In this document: positions 11,868 through 24,381 of the stretch, piece after piece | How the letters are laid out: the number at the start of each line of letters is the position of its first letter | Numbering within the stretch: position 1 is the first letter of the stretch | NCBI RefSeq assembly: GCF_037975245.1 | Contig: NC_092567.1 | Coordinates: 16,235,876-16,299,875 of the forward strand | Length of the DNA stretch: 64,000 nt | Source of the DNA: Apostichopus japonicus | Lineage: Eukaryota > Echinodermata > Holothuroidea > Aspidochirotida > Stichopodidae | Direction: 5' to 3' | The notes under the pieces: generated by a model | Databases searched by the model: none | What the model saw: the letters and a program-made list of their open reading frames with translations, nothing else | Told to the model about the DNA's origin: nothing | Program-made: the position numbers and the translations under genes

Positions 11868-12098
11868 GGATCCTACCTTAGGTCGACAGTTACATTGACT
11901 TACACACTAAATTTAATCTAACCCTAACCCTTTTTTCTAACCCTAACCCTGAACCGACCCTAACCAAAACTTATAAATGAACGTTTTAGAAGACGGAGAA
12001 CATTATAAAGCTACTTGCGACAATAAAAAAGTGTCTTAAAATGGTAGTGAAAACATTAGGTACACTTTTTTACCATAAACTGTCGACCTAAGGTACAT
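11868..12098. repeat. Inverted-repeat block with interstitial telomere-like CCCTAA sequence
   Basis: TACCTTAGGTCGACAGT at about 11873-11889 is repeated inverted as ACTGTCGACCTAAGGTA at about 12079-12095. Between them lies a degenerate (CTAACC)n stretch (about 11918-11967) matching the metazoan TTAGGG telomere motif. TA microsatellites lie on both sides. It could be a small foldback element inserted in a TA array or a repaired break. Confidence 0.65.
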
Positions 12099-12106
12099 AT
12101 CATGAG

Positions 12107-12146
<40 letters not shown>

Positions 12147-12193
12147 CAAACATCCATACATATAAAGATATATATATATATATATATATATAG

Positions 12194-12262
<69 letters not shown>

Positions 12263-12298
12263 AACATCCATACATATAAAGATATATATCTATATATC
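12107..12298. repeat. TA-rich microsatellite with duplicated 24-bp insert
   Basis: Long TA/GATA tract. The segment ACACAAACATCCATACATA occurs twice (about 12144 and 12257) within it, so the array has a second-order duplication. Tyr/Ile-rich frames on both strands are artefacts. Confidence 0.9.
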
Positions 12299-12334
12299 TG
12301 TTTATGGATTTGTTGATTGTGCGTGTCTTTGAGG

Positions 12335-13130
12335 TTTGTCCTCTGTGAGTCAACAGCAGAATAGGTCATCAAGGCCTTTGCAGTGAAGATCGCATGCACG
12401 GTTGAGCACACGAAGTAGACATGAAGCTAGACACGCAATTGTTTACTGACGCTGGTAAATATTTCTGTTCAATCATCATTGTTCTCTTCTCGGTATATTC
12501 TATTGTTTGCAGTAAACCAAAATGACTTTACATTGCATGTATACATATATAGAAAGTAAACTATACTACTGGAAATTCCCAGGAAAATTTCAATCAGCCA
12601 AATAAAACGAATACGCCAGAGTACTCACACTAATTTGCTTTATCATTTACTTCGGTCTACATAGTTACCAAATAAGAGGACCTCAAATGACATACTAATT
12701 AATTTAACGTGGTAGTCTTTTCGATACTCCCCGTGGGAGTTATAGCATAGATTCCAATTTGTACTGAACTTTTGAAATCTGACCGCTGTGTTGTAACCAT
12801 AGCAATTATATGTTTTGAAATATCTTGACACACCTATTATAAATGTGCGTGCATGAAGTCAAACTCTTCTCCTTTTCCTTCAATTTGACTACTGCTACCT
12901 TTTACCTCTGACATCTGACTTTTGATATCATTTCAACGTGATAACTGCATTTTCATATTACTTGATATACCTCTGTCAAGACCAGTGAATTGTGGTAGTT
13001 CAGTTCTTCTCCTTGCAGTTATAGCACAAGATCGAGTTTGCCCTCTTAAAGCTATGATAAGTGACATTTCGTTGACATTTGACTTCGATGACCATGTAAA
13101 CTACATATTTTAATAGAACATAACACCGTG
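12335..13130. repeat. Segmental duplication copy B, part 1
   Basis: Paralogue of 1990-3202 plus 7973-8160. It runs uninterrupted through the position where copy A carries the 4.76-kb hAT-like element (empty site about 12930-12939). No convincing coding sequence. From 13130 to about 14580 no gene or clear repeat is recognised beyond poly-C tracts and a short (GTATA)n at about 14271. Confidence 0.75.
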
Positions 13131-14579
13131 ATAAAACATCAACCGTCCGAGGCTTGCCCTTTGAGTTACAGTAAAACGTCATTCTTTTTCAAAACACATT
13201 CAAAATTTGACCAATGACATTTGTTTGACTTGTTTTCTGAGTAAATTTTTGACAAACATTTGCACTGAAAATATACATTTTATCTGCAACCTTGTGACTT
13301 CTGGCCTCACTAACCATGTCGGCAAATACTTTCATAGTACTTGATATTTCCAATAAACCCGCTAAGGGTGCATGTCAACTCAATATATTCAATATAACAA
13401 AACAATACTTTTCGATCAATTTTACTTTTGACTTCTGAACTTTGACTCTTCATTTCCGAAGTTCAACGAGATAAAATTTCCCATCACACGGAGTACCTTC
13501 CTACCAAGTTTGATGATATTCGACAGAGCTGTTCGTGTGGGCTTTTTGCCTCAAAATTGCCGATGTAACTGCCCCACCCCCCCCCCAATACACGCGCGCG
13601 CACGGACAGCTTATATATCTCTCCCTGAGAGGCCAACCTCTGGTGACTCTCGGCCACCCCACCATGGGTGCCTCTACTAACCAAGGCTCGCTGCTCAAGA
13701 ACATTAAAGGATGACTATAGTTAGATTGCTAGTCTTGGTATATGTTAAAGTCCAAGAGAAAAGATTAATTTCAGCGCTCGTATTATTTTAATAGCTATTT
13801 TGGTTTCACACATTCAAGCAACTTTGGATGAAATTATAGCAACATCTGTCATTGATAAATTTTTAGCATATTCAAAACATGTCATTTGAGACCACACAAG
13901 TGTTATGTTTGCCCATTGTGTTTTGACTGCATCTGAAGAAGTGAACTAAATGATCTTTGTTATAGACGTCATATAGCTCTAATTAAGGAACCTTCCCCCC
14001 TCCGTTCAAAGTTTATTTATCAAAAATGCTATGTGTTGTAAAGAAAAAAAACTGGTTTCAATAAGGTTTTAAACAGTCTGCATCATAAAGAAATTTAATT
14101 ATGAGTCTAAAGTTATCCTTAACTACTACGACCAACCGATTACAATATAGTAAACTCCAAATATCAAGGAACAAAAAGATCTGTTTACAATCATCCATAA
14201 ATGAACTTGAGTTACAATTCTAAAGGTATAGCACATACATTTAGATAACTCTGTTGGTTGCATTGAAGTACCATAGTATAGTATAGTATAGATTCAGGAT
14301 ACCGTAACCTGAGCTCGAAATTGAGGGGTATAGATTGGGTACAACAATTGACTGACCCCCGTTAGCCAATGAAGGAACTTTTGTTTCGGTAAGGCGGCCT
14401 ATATGTGAAATGGTGGTATCTTTTAAATACTTTAATTGCACATGCAGTGACAAATTTAAAATGTTAACAGTGAAAAACGACTTTTCGTGCTGTGTGTTTA
14501 TGTGTATTATCCCATACCACCGGTGCGTGCAGTCCTATAAAGATAAACGATATCGGGCTTATAAGACTGATTTTTATCA

Positions 14580-16260
14580 TTAATTAATTTGATTTCATAT
14601 TAAAAACATTCAACGAAAATGTATTCTTTACTTTTATTTTAATTTTCCAAAAGCAAGAAACTTTTAAATTAATATATAAAATATTTTAAGTCGGATAGCT
14701 ACCTACCCACTAGATGAGAAAAGGAAGTTTGTGGGAACGGAAAGGGAAGTCCCCTTTAAAACACCGAGTTCCCGTAAGCTGTTGCAATGTTAGTTTGAAG
14801 TGGTCACAGCGCGATGACTAGTTTGTGAGGAATGGGGTCCGTAGCCATAGTTTCAATTGTTAACTGAAATGCTGGCTGCTACCCCCCCCCCCCATGGCTG
14901 GGGTTTAAGTGTCAAAAAGGTGGTTTGGTGCCCATATCCATATGAGCATTTTGGGTGAGAATGAACAATCCATGAGTTTAATCAGTTTAGATTACTACAA
15001 GTTTCCATTCTGAGCGTATCTTCTTGGATGTAAGAGTTCCCGTAAGCTGTTGCAATGTAATGTTAGTTTGAAGTGGTCACAGCGCGATGAATAATTTGTG
15101 AGGAATGGGGTCCGTAGCCAGAGTTTCATTTGTTAACTCAAATGCTGGCTGATTTCCCCCCATGGCTGGGGTGTAAGTGTCGAAAAGGTGCTTTGGGATC
15201 CCACGTCCATATGAGCAAATTATCTTTGGGTGAGAATGAATAATCCATGATTTTAATCAGTTTGATTACTACAAGTCTCCATTCTGAGCGTACCGGTATC
15301 TTCTTAAATATAAACAATGTTTTGTTTTTATGGTTGCTGGAATGGCGAGTTGCCCCTTATGATCCTTGTCTACTGCCAGGTGAAGAATGTGCATTCATTA
15401 CATGTTTATAATATATATGTATGTCCCGGCCCCTCCCCCTCTTTCCGATGTTCTTGTAATGTAGGGCGAATTTAGGGGTCTCAATTGAATGTATAGCGAT
15501 ACGAAAGAAAACATAGCAATATCCTACATTAAGTTTTGTTCTCAATATACACAGGACCGTAGCAACTGGGGGTTCCTCAATATACATAGGATAGTAGTCA
15601 CTGGGGAATGTGGACGTTCTCGATATACACAGTGCCGTAGCCACTGTAAAGTGAGGGACAGCTTCAATATACACGGGGTTGTAGCCACTTGGGAGAGGGG
15701 ACGTTCTCAATATTCACAGGGCCGTAGCCGCTGGGGGAGGGAGGGACGTACTCAACATACACAGGGCCGTAGCCACTTGGGAAATTGTCGGGGCGTGGCT
15801 CTTGTCTTCATTTCCTCCACCTTTCATCCAATGGGCTAACATTTTACAACACATGCACGTTATTATGTATACACTGTGCTTCTCACAATCTAGTTAACAT
15901 GATGAAAGTTATGGCACACTTTTGCATTTACTTCCCCCTACCAAATAAAAAAAACATCCCCATAGCAGACGTCCCACAAATATTTGGCCCCAACCCTGCC
16001 TTGAGTTTGAACAGAGTGTATAGCTTATATTTTCTCATGGAGGCGAAATATTTCACCAAAACAGAACTGCATGGCATTGTCCAATACAGGTGGCAATTGC
16101 ATACAGTGGAACTACGACCTTCCTTACCGGTTTCGAACCTCTGGACACACAATCAGCGTCCATAGTCTTGTTGGTTACGGTGTCCGCATATAAATCGGGA
16201 GGTCCGGGTTCGAATCACGTTGGAGGCTGGGTCCCACAGGTCTGGATTTTACAACTTATT
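14580..16260. repeat. Segmental duplication copy B, part 2
   Basis: Paralogue of 8162-8600 plus 10797-11800, without the LINE. It also has an internal tandem duplication of its own: 14770-15010 and 15030-15290 share the GTTGCAATGT...TTAGTTTGAAGTGGTCACAG block. It includes a minisatellite (15540-15785) and a SINE head (about 16152-16225). Confidence 0.75.
16152..16225 (+). repeat. tRNA-derived SINE head
   Basis: A tRNA-like stretch with A-box-like TAGTCTTGTTGGTTA and B box GGTTCGAATCA. The ends GCGTCCA and TGGAGGC can pair at six of seven positions. The anticodon stem is imperfect, and a sibling copy exists in copy A, so this reads as a SINE head or tRNA pseudogene rather than a working tRNA gene. 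Confidence 0.6.
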
Positions 16261-16280
16261 ACAATATCACATAAATAAAT

Positions 16281-16409
<129 letters not shown>

Positions 16410-18651
16410 CTTTTGTCGGCTATACTGCCCTCAACTATATATATTGATCTTCTATTAGACTTAGTGTATAATTTGTTACAATTTTACAAAGTTGGCAATT
16501 TTCACAGCAAAAGCGCTAAGTCATTTGATTATTGCATACTCGCTTACACCGAAACTGAAACAGATCTGCAGATATGTCTTCATAGTGAATTCCTGGAACA
16601 GAAGAAAGAGCTCGAAAAACAATCGTTGTTTTCTGTAAAAAAAAAATAGAGTATAGAGTTGTTGCTGTAAACAACAATTATTCGGTACCAACTGAAGCAT
16701 TACGAAATAGAGATGCTATCATTGGAATGGTAGACGTTTTAGTTGCAACCCACCGACAAACTGTGTAACCCCGTTATTTTCAATGACGACTTGTTCAAGA
16801 CGATGCATGTAAAAACCGCTTCCGATCCCAATAATTTTGATCAGCAATAATATAGTTATTAAACATTGTGCTTCCATAATACAGATCGGTTTCACATGGG
16901 ATCTACCACCCTAGTTTGGCATTCTACAATAGTTTTGAGGATACTTGTACATAAACAGCGTAAGCATCACTTTGGCTGTAATCAAGTGATGCGCATTGAT
17001 CCCCAATTGCATGGGCCGTCTCTAATGCCAGTGGTTTTTGCTGCTTGACTCACTCAGATTAAAACTGCCTACCAGGCTAATCGTGAATACCATGGTCTTC
17101 ATGTACCCCTGGCATTAAACAAATTAGAACATGTCTCTGCCATCTTGTGAGTAGTTTTAATTTTAATATGTAACGTCAGCGAAATGATGTTTTTCCGACT
17201 AGATTGCACTGGGATGGCTTTAGTCCGCTACTGCCCTCAATTTATACACGCGGGACTCGAAAAAGAGCAACCAGTTCCGTACAAAGTTAACAATTCATTG
17301 GAACTATACAGTTAACTTCATATGTTAGCAACGTGTAGTCATGCTATACGATGTGTCCTTACAATACTTATGCCATATGTTTTACAACGTATGCCATTGA
17401 AGCAACACCGAAATCTTGTAAGCGAACCCTAACTCAGCTATTTTATGAAGACTGAGTTTCACTTGAGGCAGAATATATTCCTTGCGCCCCATCTTGTGGG
17501 CACTATGGAGTAGCAATGGTCAGTAATGCTCAGGCCAATGTAGACTTTGACAAATTTCTCAAAAGAGTTAATAACCCACATTTCTCCCATTAAACTTAGG
17601 AACAAATTATTCGTGTACGCTCAATGAACACAGACCCATGGCTTAACTTTTGGGCCTTTGAAATTTTAAACGTCTCCATCTCTTTTACTATACTGGCGTC
17701 TTGAACGCCGTGCTTTATCGAATAAAATATTAAAATAGAATAAAATATTGGAACTACTTCACGTTTATTTTATCCTTTATAGCAGCATGTATACAATATG
17801 GGTACCTTTTGAGAAAATCACATAGGATATAACCTGGGAACGAAAACCGAACTACTTCATAGAAACTGTAATCGTTTGGATACGGGTAACCACGTTAACT
17901 TTCCAGAAACAGACACCCAAGAAAAAAACCGGGAACGAAAACCAAGTGACCGAACATACCACTTTTAACCATTGTCACCTAATATCGATACATCGAACCT
18001 GTGATCACGATATTATGTCAAATGTGTAGGGCCTATAACGAGTCCCTTGGAGAGGGAATAGATACTGTGCGTCATCGTAATCCAAATGGCCGAGAATCGA
18101 TATCACATGTTTTAGGGACGGGTGTTGTCTTTGCAGAAGTTAGCTCAATGATGATGTTTGCGATGGAACCGTTTATCCATTCTGATTCAGAAGAGAAAAG
18201 TTGTAGTGTAGAATTACTTAAATCTTCCTGTATGGTCAATATCTGCTGAACAAATGTGACTGTTGGGTGCTATAAAATATATTCCAATGCAAGTTTAAAC
18301 GGGTGCACCTAGAAACAAGACAAAATTAATCTTATCTGCTTTACATCATCATTGGGAAACAGAGGGCGCCCATGGAAATTAAGTTTTTCTACAATATCAT
18401 ACCCAGATGGAAAAATGTTAAAGGCTTCATGGTGCCCACCTATACGTATATCAGCCAATTTGAACTGAATGATTGGGATCAACACATGGCTGTAAAGTAT
18501 TTAGCTTCTGCATTGTCTTCTTGTTGAAGCTGCAGGTTTTTCTATCAGATCTTTGCTCTGTGACTTAAAATGGAATAGTAAGAAAGAAAATATGCATCTG
18601 TTTTATTCTGAAATCCATTTATATCTGGAAATATGCTATACTTCCAAGTTT

Positions 18652-18998
18652 AGACTAAATGTAATTTGCATGGGTCTTATGAATCATGTCAGAGCATTGT
18701 CTTGTAATATTTTCCGGGAATTAAAAGCATTTTTGGAAATGGTTGTGAAAGGAAATGACATCATTATACCATAGAGATAAATTTGGATCAAAGCGAATTA
18801 AATATAAACTAAATATTAATATTTCAATGATTTGGGGTAAAGAAAAATACCAGCAATAATTTCTAGATGCTTTTGCCAACCCCGGTTTGGGCTTCATGAA
18901 GAACTTAGTTATAATTATTGTAAAACATGATAATTTCTTTTCCAGCAATCAAACCAGGAATACGTTGTCCTACCAAATACAATACGGAAAGTTCTTTC
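18652..18998 (+). pseudogene. Decayed duplicate of the last BAX-like intron end and terminal exon
   Basis: Matches 32484-32844 of the BAX-like gene: a shared CTAAATGTAATTT.CATGGGTC block, the TGTAATATTTTCCGGGAATTA string, and the acceptor (TTTTCCAG at about 18938-18945). It is followed by an exon-5-like sequence starting at 18946. That would read QSNQEYVVLPNTIRK against QSIQEYFGTPNTIWK in the gene. The YFGTP signature is lost and the membrane anchor is missing, because similarity stops at about 18998 where another dispersed repeat begins. No other BAX exons are seen nearby. It is a partial gene copy that includes intron sequence, so it is DNA-level duplication and not retroposition. Confidence 0.8.
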
Positions 18999-18999
18999 A

Positions 19000-19115
19000 C
19001 CACTTGACGTTGGGCCTCAGTCATCACGGAACTCTTTGACAGTGTCATTGCATTCAAAGCCAAAAAAAAAAAAAAATAGTAGTAAATTTTCGTTCAATTG
19101 ACCTTTGACGTCTTA
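19000..19115. repeat. Fragment of the 2.64-2.77 kb repeat
   Basis: CCTCAGTCATCACGGAACT and the TTTCGTTCAATTGACCTTTG string recur in the same order as at 2638-2765. A poly-A tract (about 19061-19075) sits inside. It abuts the BAX-exon duplicate directly. Confidence 0.65.
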
Positions 19116-19747
19116 GTTTAAGTCATTGATTAACATTTAAGCATTTTTTTTATAAAGATGGAAAGATGTAACGTGTGCCTGTCTACTATATATGTATGTA
19201 CCTTTAGCGATGTGCTTTATTGGCTCCACTTTTTATAGCAAGCTGTAACTAGGAACGTTTTGTGATTACGTAATCGACCTGCCACGGTCATAAATCGACC
19301 TCTGGCTGTACAATTATCCTGCATTGCTTCTTAACATCATTAATTAGCTCTTTGTGTATTGTGTGGAAATATGTTCATGTCTACAGGGTAGTTGATCATA
19401 CAGCGTTCACACAAAGACTCTAATATAAGAAAGGAAAAAATATGTGGCAGGCGTTGCAGACTAATTGGTAAAAAGAGGTCATTAACGACCAAGGCAGGTC
19501 GACGACTAAAAGCGTTTCCATGATAGCGTGCTATTTTTGGTTTCAATACAGCAGACCTTTAAGTTTACACAATGTGCGACACTGTACGAATTTGTGATTC
19601 AGTGCACCCACCATGCTCATTTATGTTATGAATCTATAATATATACTGAAACTAGAAATCGTTGTTTTGCTTTCATTTAGCAGTTTGTGAGTACAAATTG
19701 TAACAATTGTAAGATATATTTAGACTGTATAATTCACTATTGGCTGA

Positions 19748-20225
19748 CCACACCTTGAATACTGTTGTCAGGCTTGGCGCCCTTATCTCCAGAAAGATAT
19801 AGATAAAATTGAAAAGGTACACCGTCGACTGAGCTACAAATATGCTACCAGAACTATCCACATTTAGTTACGAAGAACGACTTGAGAGGACTGGTATATT
19901 TTCACTAGAGATGTGTAGACTAAGAGCAGACTTCCTTGAAGTTTTTAAAATTGTGCAGGGACTTGAAAGTACTGATCAGTCAGTCTTTTTCGAATTGTCA
20001 GAAGATAATAGAACCAGACGCCATCAGCTTAAGTCCAAGATGCATCACTGTCGACTAATTGATGTTAGAAAGTGCTTTTTCAGCCAACGCATTATTTCTG
20101 AATGGAATAACCTGCCAAAGGAAGCGATGTGTGATACAACAGTTAATAGCTTTGAAAGTAAAATCGACCCTGTCCTATGGAAAAGAAGGGGGCTCTACAT
20201 AAACCAGAAACGTCTGCCTGCCCCA
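19748..20225 (+). pseudogene. LINE reverse transcriptase C-terminal remnant
   Basis: A frame shift near 19840 separates a short EYCCQAWRPYLQKDIDKIEK segment from a longer frame starting at 19842. The longer frame carries the usual LINE ORF2 tail: YEERLERTGIFSLEMCRLRADF, then tRRHqLKSK-like, FFSQRIISEWNNLP, and a final NSFESKIDPVLW. It is 5'-truncated with no catalytic YADD. The 3' flank to about 20695 is probably its 3' UTR, ending at an A-rich run. Confidence 0.75.
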
Positions 20226-21078
20226 GTTTTCACGACCTCATCAACAGTTTCTGCCGGTGGGCTTCGGTGGGCTCCGGTGAGTTATCGTGGTGTGTTATTA
20301 TTTGGTTCCGCTACCTTTCGTTCGCCTGCCCCGTGCGCCGGTTTAACATTTACAGTGTACGAGTGTAGTGAAGAAGTGTGACTAATTATTCATTGCCAGA
20401 CTCCTTTTTAAGACATTTTATGATTGGTATTCGGGAATTGCCACGTACGTGTCGTTGGTTTAAGTTGTTAATCAGGCCGTACTCACGTCTTGTTGATCAA
20501 CACCCAAAGTTCGCCAATTAATCGCCATAACCCTATGTGATTTTATGTATATATATTTATACACATATATATATATATTGTTTTGTTTTTTTCCTTCTCT
20601 TTTCTTTCTTCAGGGAGTCTTCCACATTGTTAAGCTTTTAAGCTTCATGGAAGACTTTCCTCCATTCTGTACTTTTGTGGCGAAAAAAAAAAATGTAATC
20701 TAAACACTGAGTCAGGCTGTCAATACAGAAAAAGCCCCAGTCGGCCTCAGTCAGTAATTACTCGAAAAGTGTTCTTCTAGTTTTATAGCCTAGTAGGCGG
20801 CCTAGTAGTACGTTATTTTAAAATGTGAGAACAGTAAACCTATCGGTAACGTATCGCTTCTCTTTACACGTTCTGTGTGTAATATATGCTGTCAACGTTA
20901 GTCATAACACATCATGTGCTACTGGGTCATAAGTTCAAGGTGACAGGGCAGGATATTTACTGCCACTGGACCGGCCGAAACTCTTCCCCATAATCCAAGC
21001 TCTCAAAAGTTTGGTACACCAGCGATTCCTCTTAACCAACCAACATCCAACCCCTGTTCCCTGTACCAGCCCCACGGC

Positions 21079-21490
21079 CACCACAGGTCTATGGCAAGCC
21101 ATGTGGGACAAACACTGCATAATATATCCTCGTATTAATTCGAATATACATGTGTTGTAGCCTACATGTGTAAAGTTTCGCGTTTTGAAGCGATCTCATT
21201 TTCTCATTTATCTTTGGTACATGTACACAGCAAGAGCGGAAAATGTTTTTTCGTGTATATTCTAATTAATCCGTGCATATATTGGATTTAATCCCCATAT
21301 GTATTTTATTTAATACGTGCATATATTCGAATTAATACGTGTACATATTCGAATTTATACGTGGACATTTTTAAGCCATATGATTGGCTAATAATATATA
21401 CGCGTATATATTCCAATTATTACGCGTATAAATTCCAATTAATACGCGGATATATTATGCAATGTTTGTCCCACATGGCTTGCCATACAG
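21079..21490. repeat. Inverted-repeat (MITE-like) unit with TTCGAATTAATACG repeats
   Basis: GCAAGCCATGTGGGACAAAC at about 21087 and GTTTGTCCCACATGGCTTGC at about 21465 are inverted copies. They extend to ATGCAATGTTTGTCC-like inner arms. The spacer holds several short AATTAATACGTG/CGTATATATTC repeats. No gene is recognised from 20.7 to 22.6 kb otherwise. Confidence 0.7.
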
Positions 21491-22659
21491 GTCGGCTGTG
21501 TACACGACTTGCGTCCATTGGTCAAATTAGGGGTCGAAGCAGAACTTTCTACTAACATGCGCAATCATGGCAATGCGTGGCCTATAACGTGAGAAAACTT
21601 GATAGCATATTCCACATATATTTATTATATGCTGGTTAATACTTTTTTTTAATCATATTTGTTGTTTTTTTAGATTTTTAGATTTCATCAAATTTTCGGA
21701 TATTTCGACTTCTTTTGGTTAATACCATCTTCCCCTAATTGCTCGGCATTAGGTCAAGGGCGCATTACATACACAAGCTCTGTATATTATTATTATGCAA
21801 TTACACACTTTCGTGTTTTCCAGTACTAAAAATAGACATCTTAAACTATAAAAGGAGATGACGAATTGATTTTTTATCAATTGTTTGCTAATTCTGAATG
21901 ATACGTTACTAAAATATTCTCAGACCTTCGCAGTGACTAATATTAAGCCTAACATCGAGAATACGAGAACCCAGTAGAAAAGAGGCGTAGGTACGCCTAA
22001 GTAGTAAGTGTATGTTTTTTGGATATAAAAAGTATGACGTACTAAGGTAAGTAGTAAGTACAGTTACATACTTGTACTGCACAAAACAGTACCAACATTA
22101 TCGTAATTAACAATAAACCGTGCTTCATTTATTGTCCGGCAGAAACGTAACCATGTGAATGTTAAACAGGAATCCTGTTAAGGTAAAGTAGTGTGTGGCT
22201 CGTGATGCTTACTTCGCTGCCAATGTGCTTCTTAAAGAGCGATCATTTTAACGTATATCCTATGTGAGTCTAAGATAAACTGAGTGTTTATTATATATAG
22301 CACAGCCTAACGTCACTGTAACTATACAAGTATGATATACTGTAGGAACCCTTTACGCGAAATGTGATATTAGGGTTGTTGTGCAGTCGTCGCCGTAACG
22401 AAAATGCAGTAGGCCTACTTACTAATATAAGCCGCCATCAGCCTAGGCGCTATCAGCTTAAGTGGTTAGCTCACTCTTACTTCCAAAAACTTAAATGGGA
22501 ATCTTTTTGGTCTCTTTTTCACATTCCTGACCCCTTGTTCGCCCTCTACAGCCCCTAGGTCTCCTCCCCAGCAATTTGATAACATAAAGTAAAACTTCTA
22601 CTGTAAATTGGGCATAAAATATATGGTGTATCATATTGTTAAGTCTAGTTTAGTAGAAA

Positions 22660-23020
22660 AAAGGATCAGGAGGGACAATTCCCCATCAAGGACCCTATAG
22701 GAGAGAAACACTGAAGACACAAACACTCAGACTCGATTACAATGAGTAAAGTGCTTGTCCAAAGCATTCTTAAAGCCATTCACACTACTTGCAAACTTGT
22801 TCAACTTTCTCAGGCAAACTGTTCCACTCGTTCACAACCTTATTAGGAAAAAAGGAACGCCTAATATGAATCCTACTTTGTGACTTTTGGAATTTCAGAC
22901 AATGACCTCTGGTACAACTACTGTTAGCAAACATGAAAAAGTCAGTGGAGGATAAATTGTCCAAACCTGAATCAAGTCACCATGTAACCTCCTAAGTTCC
23001 AGTGTATTAACAGGGAACTT
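22660..23020 (-). pseudogene. LINE reverse transcriptase C-terminal remnant (minus strand)
   Basis: Reading the minus strand gives LELRRLHGDLIQVW, then in another frame RGHCLKFQKSQ, IRRSFFPNKVVNEWNSLPEKV, then after a stop VNGFKNALDKHF. These are the conserved C-terminal blocks of CR1/L2-type ORF2 proteins in the right order but broken by frameshifts and stops. Inactive remnant. Confidence 0.8.
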
Positions 23021-23623
23021 CACCAAAGAGGTTTGGTAAGAAAATTGAAAAAAATAAAAATTTTAGAGGGTATGTTAAAATATGTTTGTCAAGTACAGTA
23101 GTCATGTTAGTGTACAGTACCTTGGCAAGTTGACAACATGGACAAAAATGTAAGAAAATTGTTGTGATGTCATGTTATAACGAAGCAGTAAGTCTAAATT
23201 TTCTGTCGCTTCAGGACACCATAGTTCTCGTACTGGAAATCACTGTGCCTTATAATGTTAGCATACTATATAATCTGTAAATTGAGAGGCAGGGAAATTG
23301 GTAAAGCTTTTGGAAATTCATTTGACAATTGTTTTTCAGGTACCATGCATACAAACTATGCACCGTACATACAACTGCCTACACACATGATACAGTAACT
23401 GAATTTTACCATGCCTAGCACCAGACTCTGTGTTGTTTAGATCTGTATTGTAACATGTGTGCATTTTCAAACCATACATACAGCACTAAGTACATACAGA
23501 CTCCATCATAAGGTCAGACACTTACTGTAGATCATTTCTTCTGACCATGCACGTATAGTAGACTGATTCTTCCACCCCCCTCCCCCACCCCCCGCTCGGA
23601 TAACCTTTAACCGTAACCATAAG

Positions 23624-24016
23624 CAGTGTCGGAGCTAGGGGTATTGGTCAGAGGGGGCGTTAATGGTCTGTAGGGGCGCTTTTGACACTATCTAAGCGGA
23701 GCGCCACCACAGGTTGGCGCGGAGCGTACAGATTTTTATTTGAGTAATGATACTCCCTAGATCGCCGGAAATGACCCTTTCCAGGCCTTGCTAGTTTACA
23801 GATAAACGAAGAATAAATATAGCCGTTAGAGCATTTTGTCAGAAAATTACAGCAAGAAAATGTGACAAATGTCAATAGGTCTGAGCGCAATAAAAAAGTC
23901 AATAATCGCGAATAAGTAAAAAGTGGTAAAAAGCTGAAAAGGGCGCCAGCAGTCCATTTGAGTCGGTCAGGGGGGCGTTCGCCCCCCCCCCTGACTATAT
24001 GGACGCTCCGCCACTG
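23624..24016. mobile_element. hAT-type MITE, 393 bp
   Basis: Termini CAGTGTCGGAGC and, inverted, CAGTGGCGGAGC are flanked by an exact 8-bp duplication ACCATAAG (23616-23623 and 24017-24024). The interior has the GCGGAGCGCCACCACAGGTT motif followed by GGCGCGGAGCGTAC, shared with the elements at 3943-4548 and 63083-63882. It lies just upstream of the ATG-bearing exon of the BAX-like gene, probably in its first intron or promoter region. Confidence 0.88.
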
Positions 24017-24269
24017 ACCATAAGTATATTTAGCATCTAGTTGGTAAAACTGAGACCAGTACAGTACATTTACTGTTGTTACTGTAATGTAGAGGAAACT
24101 GCAGGTCTATTGTCAACTTTCAAATATATCTGACTTATTTCAATGTTGTCAATAAAAATAAACTAGTAAAACTGTTTCTTTAAAAAAATCTTATTGAGGG
24201 TTTGTGGAGTAATTAGCATGTTGACAATGATGAGGTTTTCATGTTGCCTTTTTTTCTCCTTCTTTCCAG

Positions 24270-24381
24270 TTGTAGATTTTTTACTTGAGAAATTGCTGTT
24301 TTACCAAAAGAAAAGAAAAGGAAACTTTCTCATTAGAGCAAAGATACAGTCATACAGTAATGGCTGATGATGATGATACAG
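24270..24381 (+). CDS. BAX-like: BAX-like exon with start codon (coding 24360-24381)
   Basis: A polypyrimidine tract and TTTCCAG end at 24269, so this exon starts within the 5' UTR and at least one upstream non-coding exon is expected. ATG at 24360 has G at -3 and G at +4. It encodes MADDDDT plus one base, ending at donor G|GTACAT (phase 1). Joining to 27696 gives the codon GAC. Confidence 0.75.

Noticed and set aside
12036-12411. Tyr/Ile-rich frames on both strands
   Set aside because: Translation of TA microsatellites; same for 636-866, 6022-6246 and 16220-16447.
16152-16225. Functional tRNA gene
   Set aside because: The B box is good but the anticodon stem is mismatched and a sibling copy with a ruined B box exists, so a SINE head is more likely.
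18001-18249. 82-codon frame as a host exon
   Set aside because: No recognisable domain, no clear splice sites at its ends, and surrounding sequence is repeat-rich.
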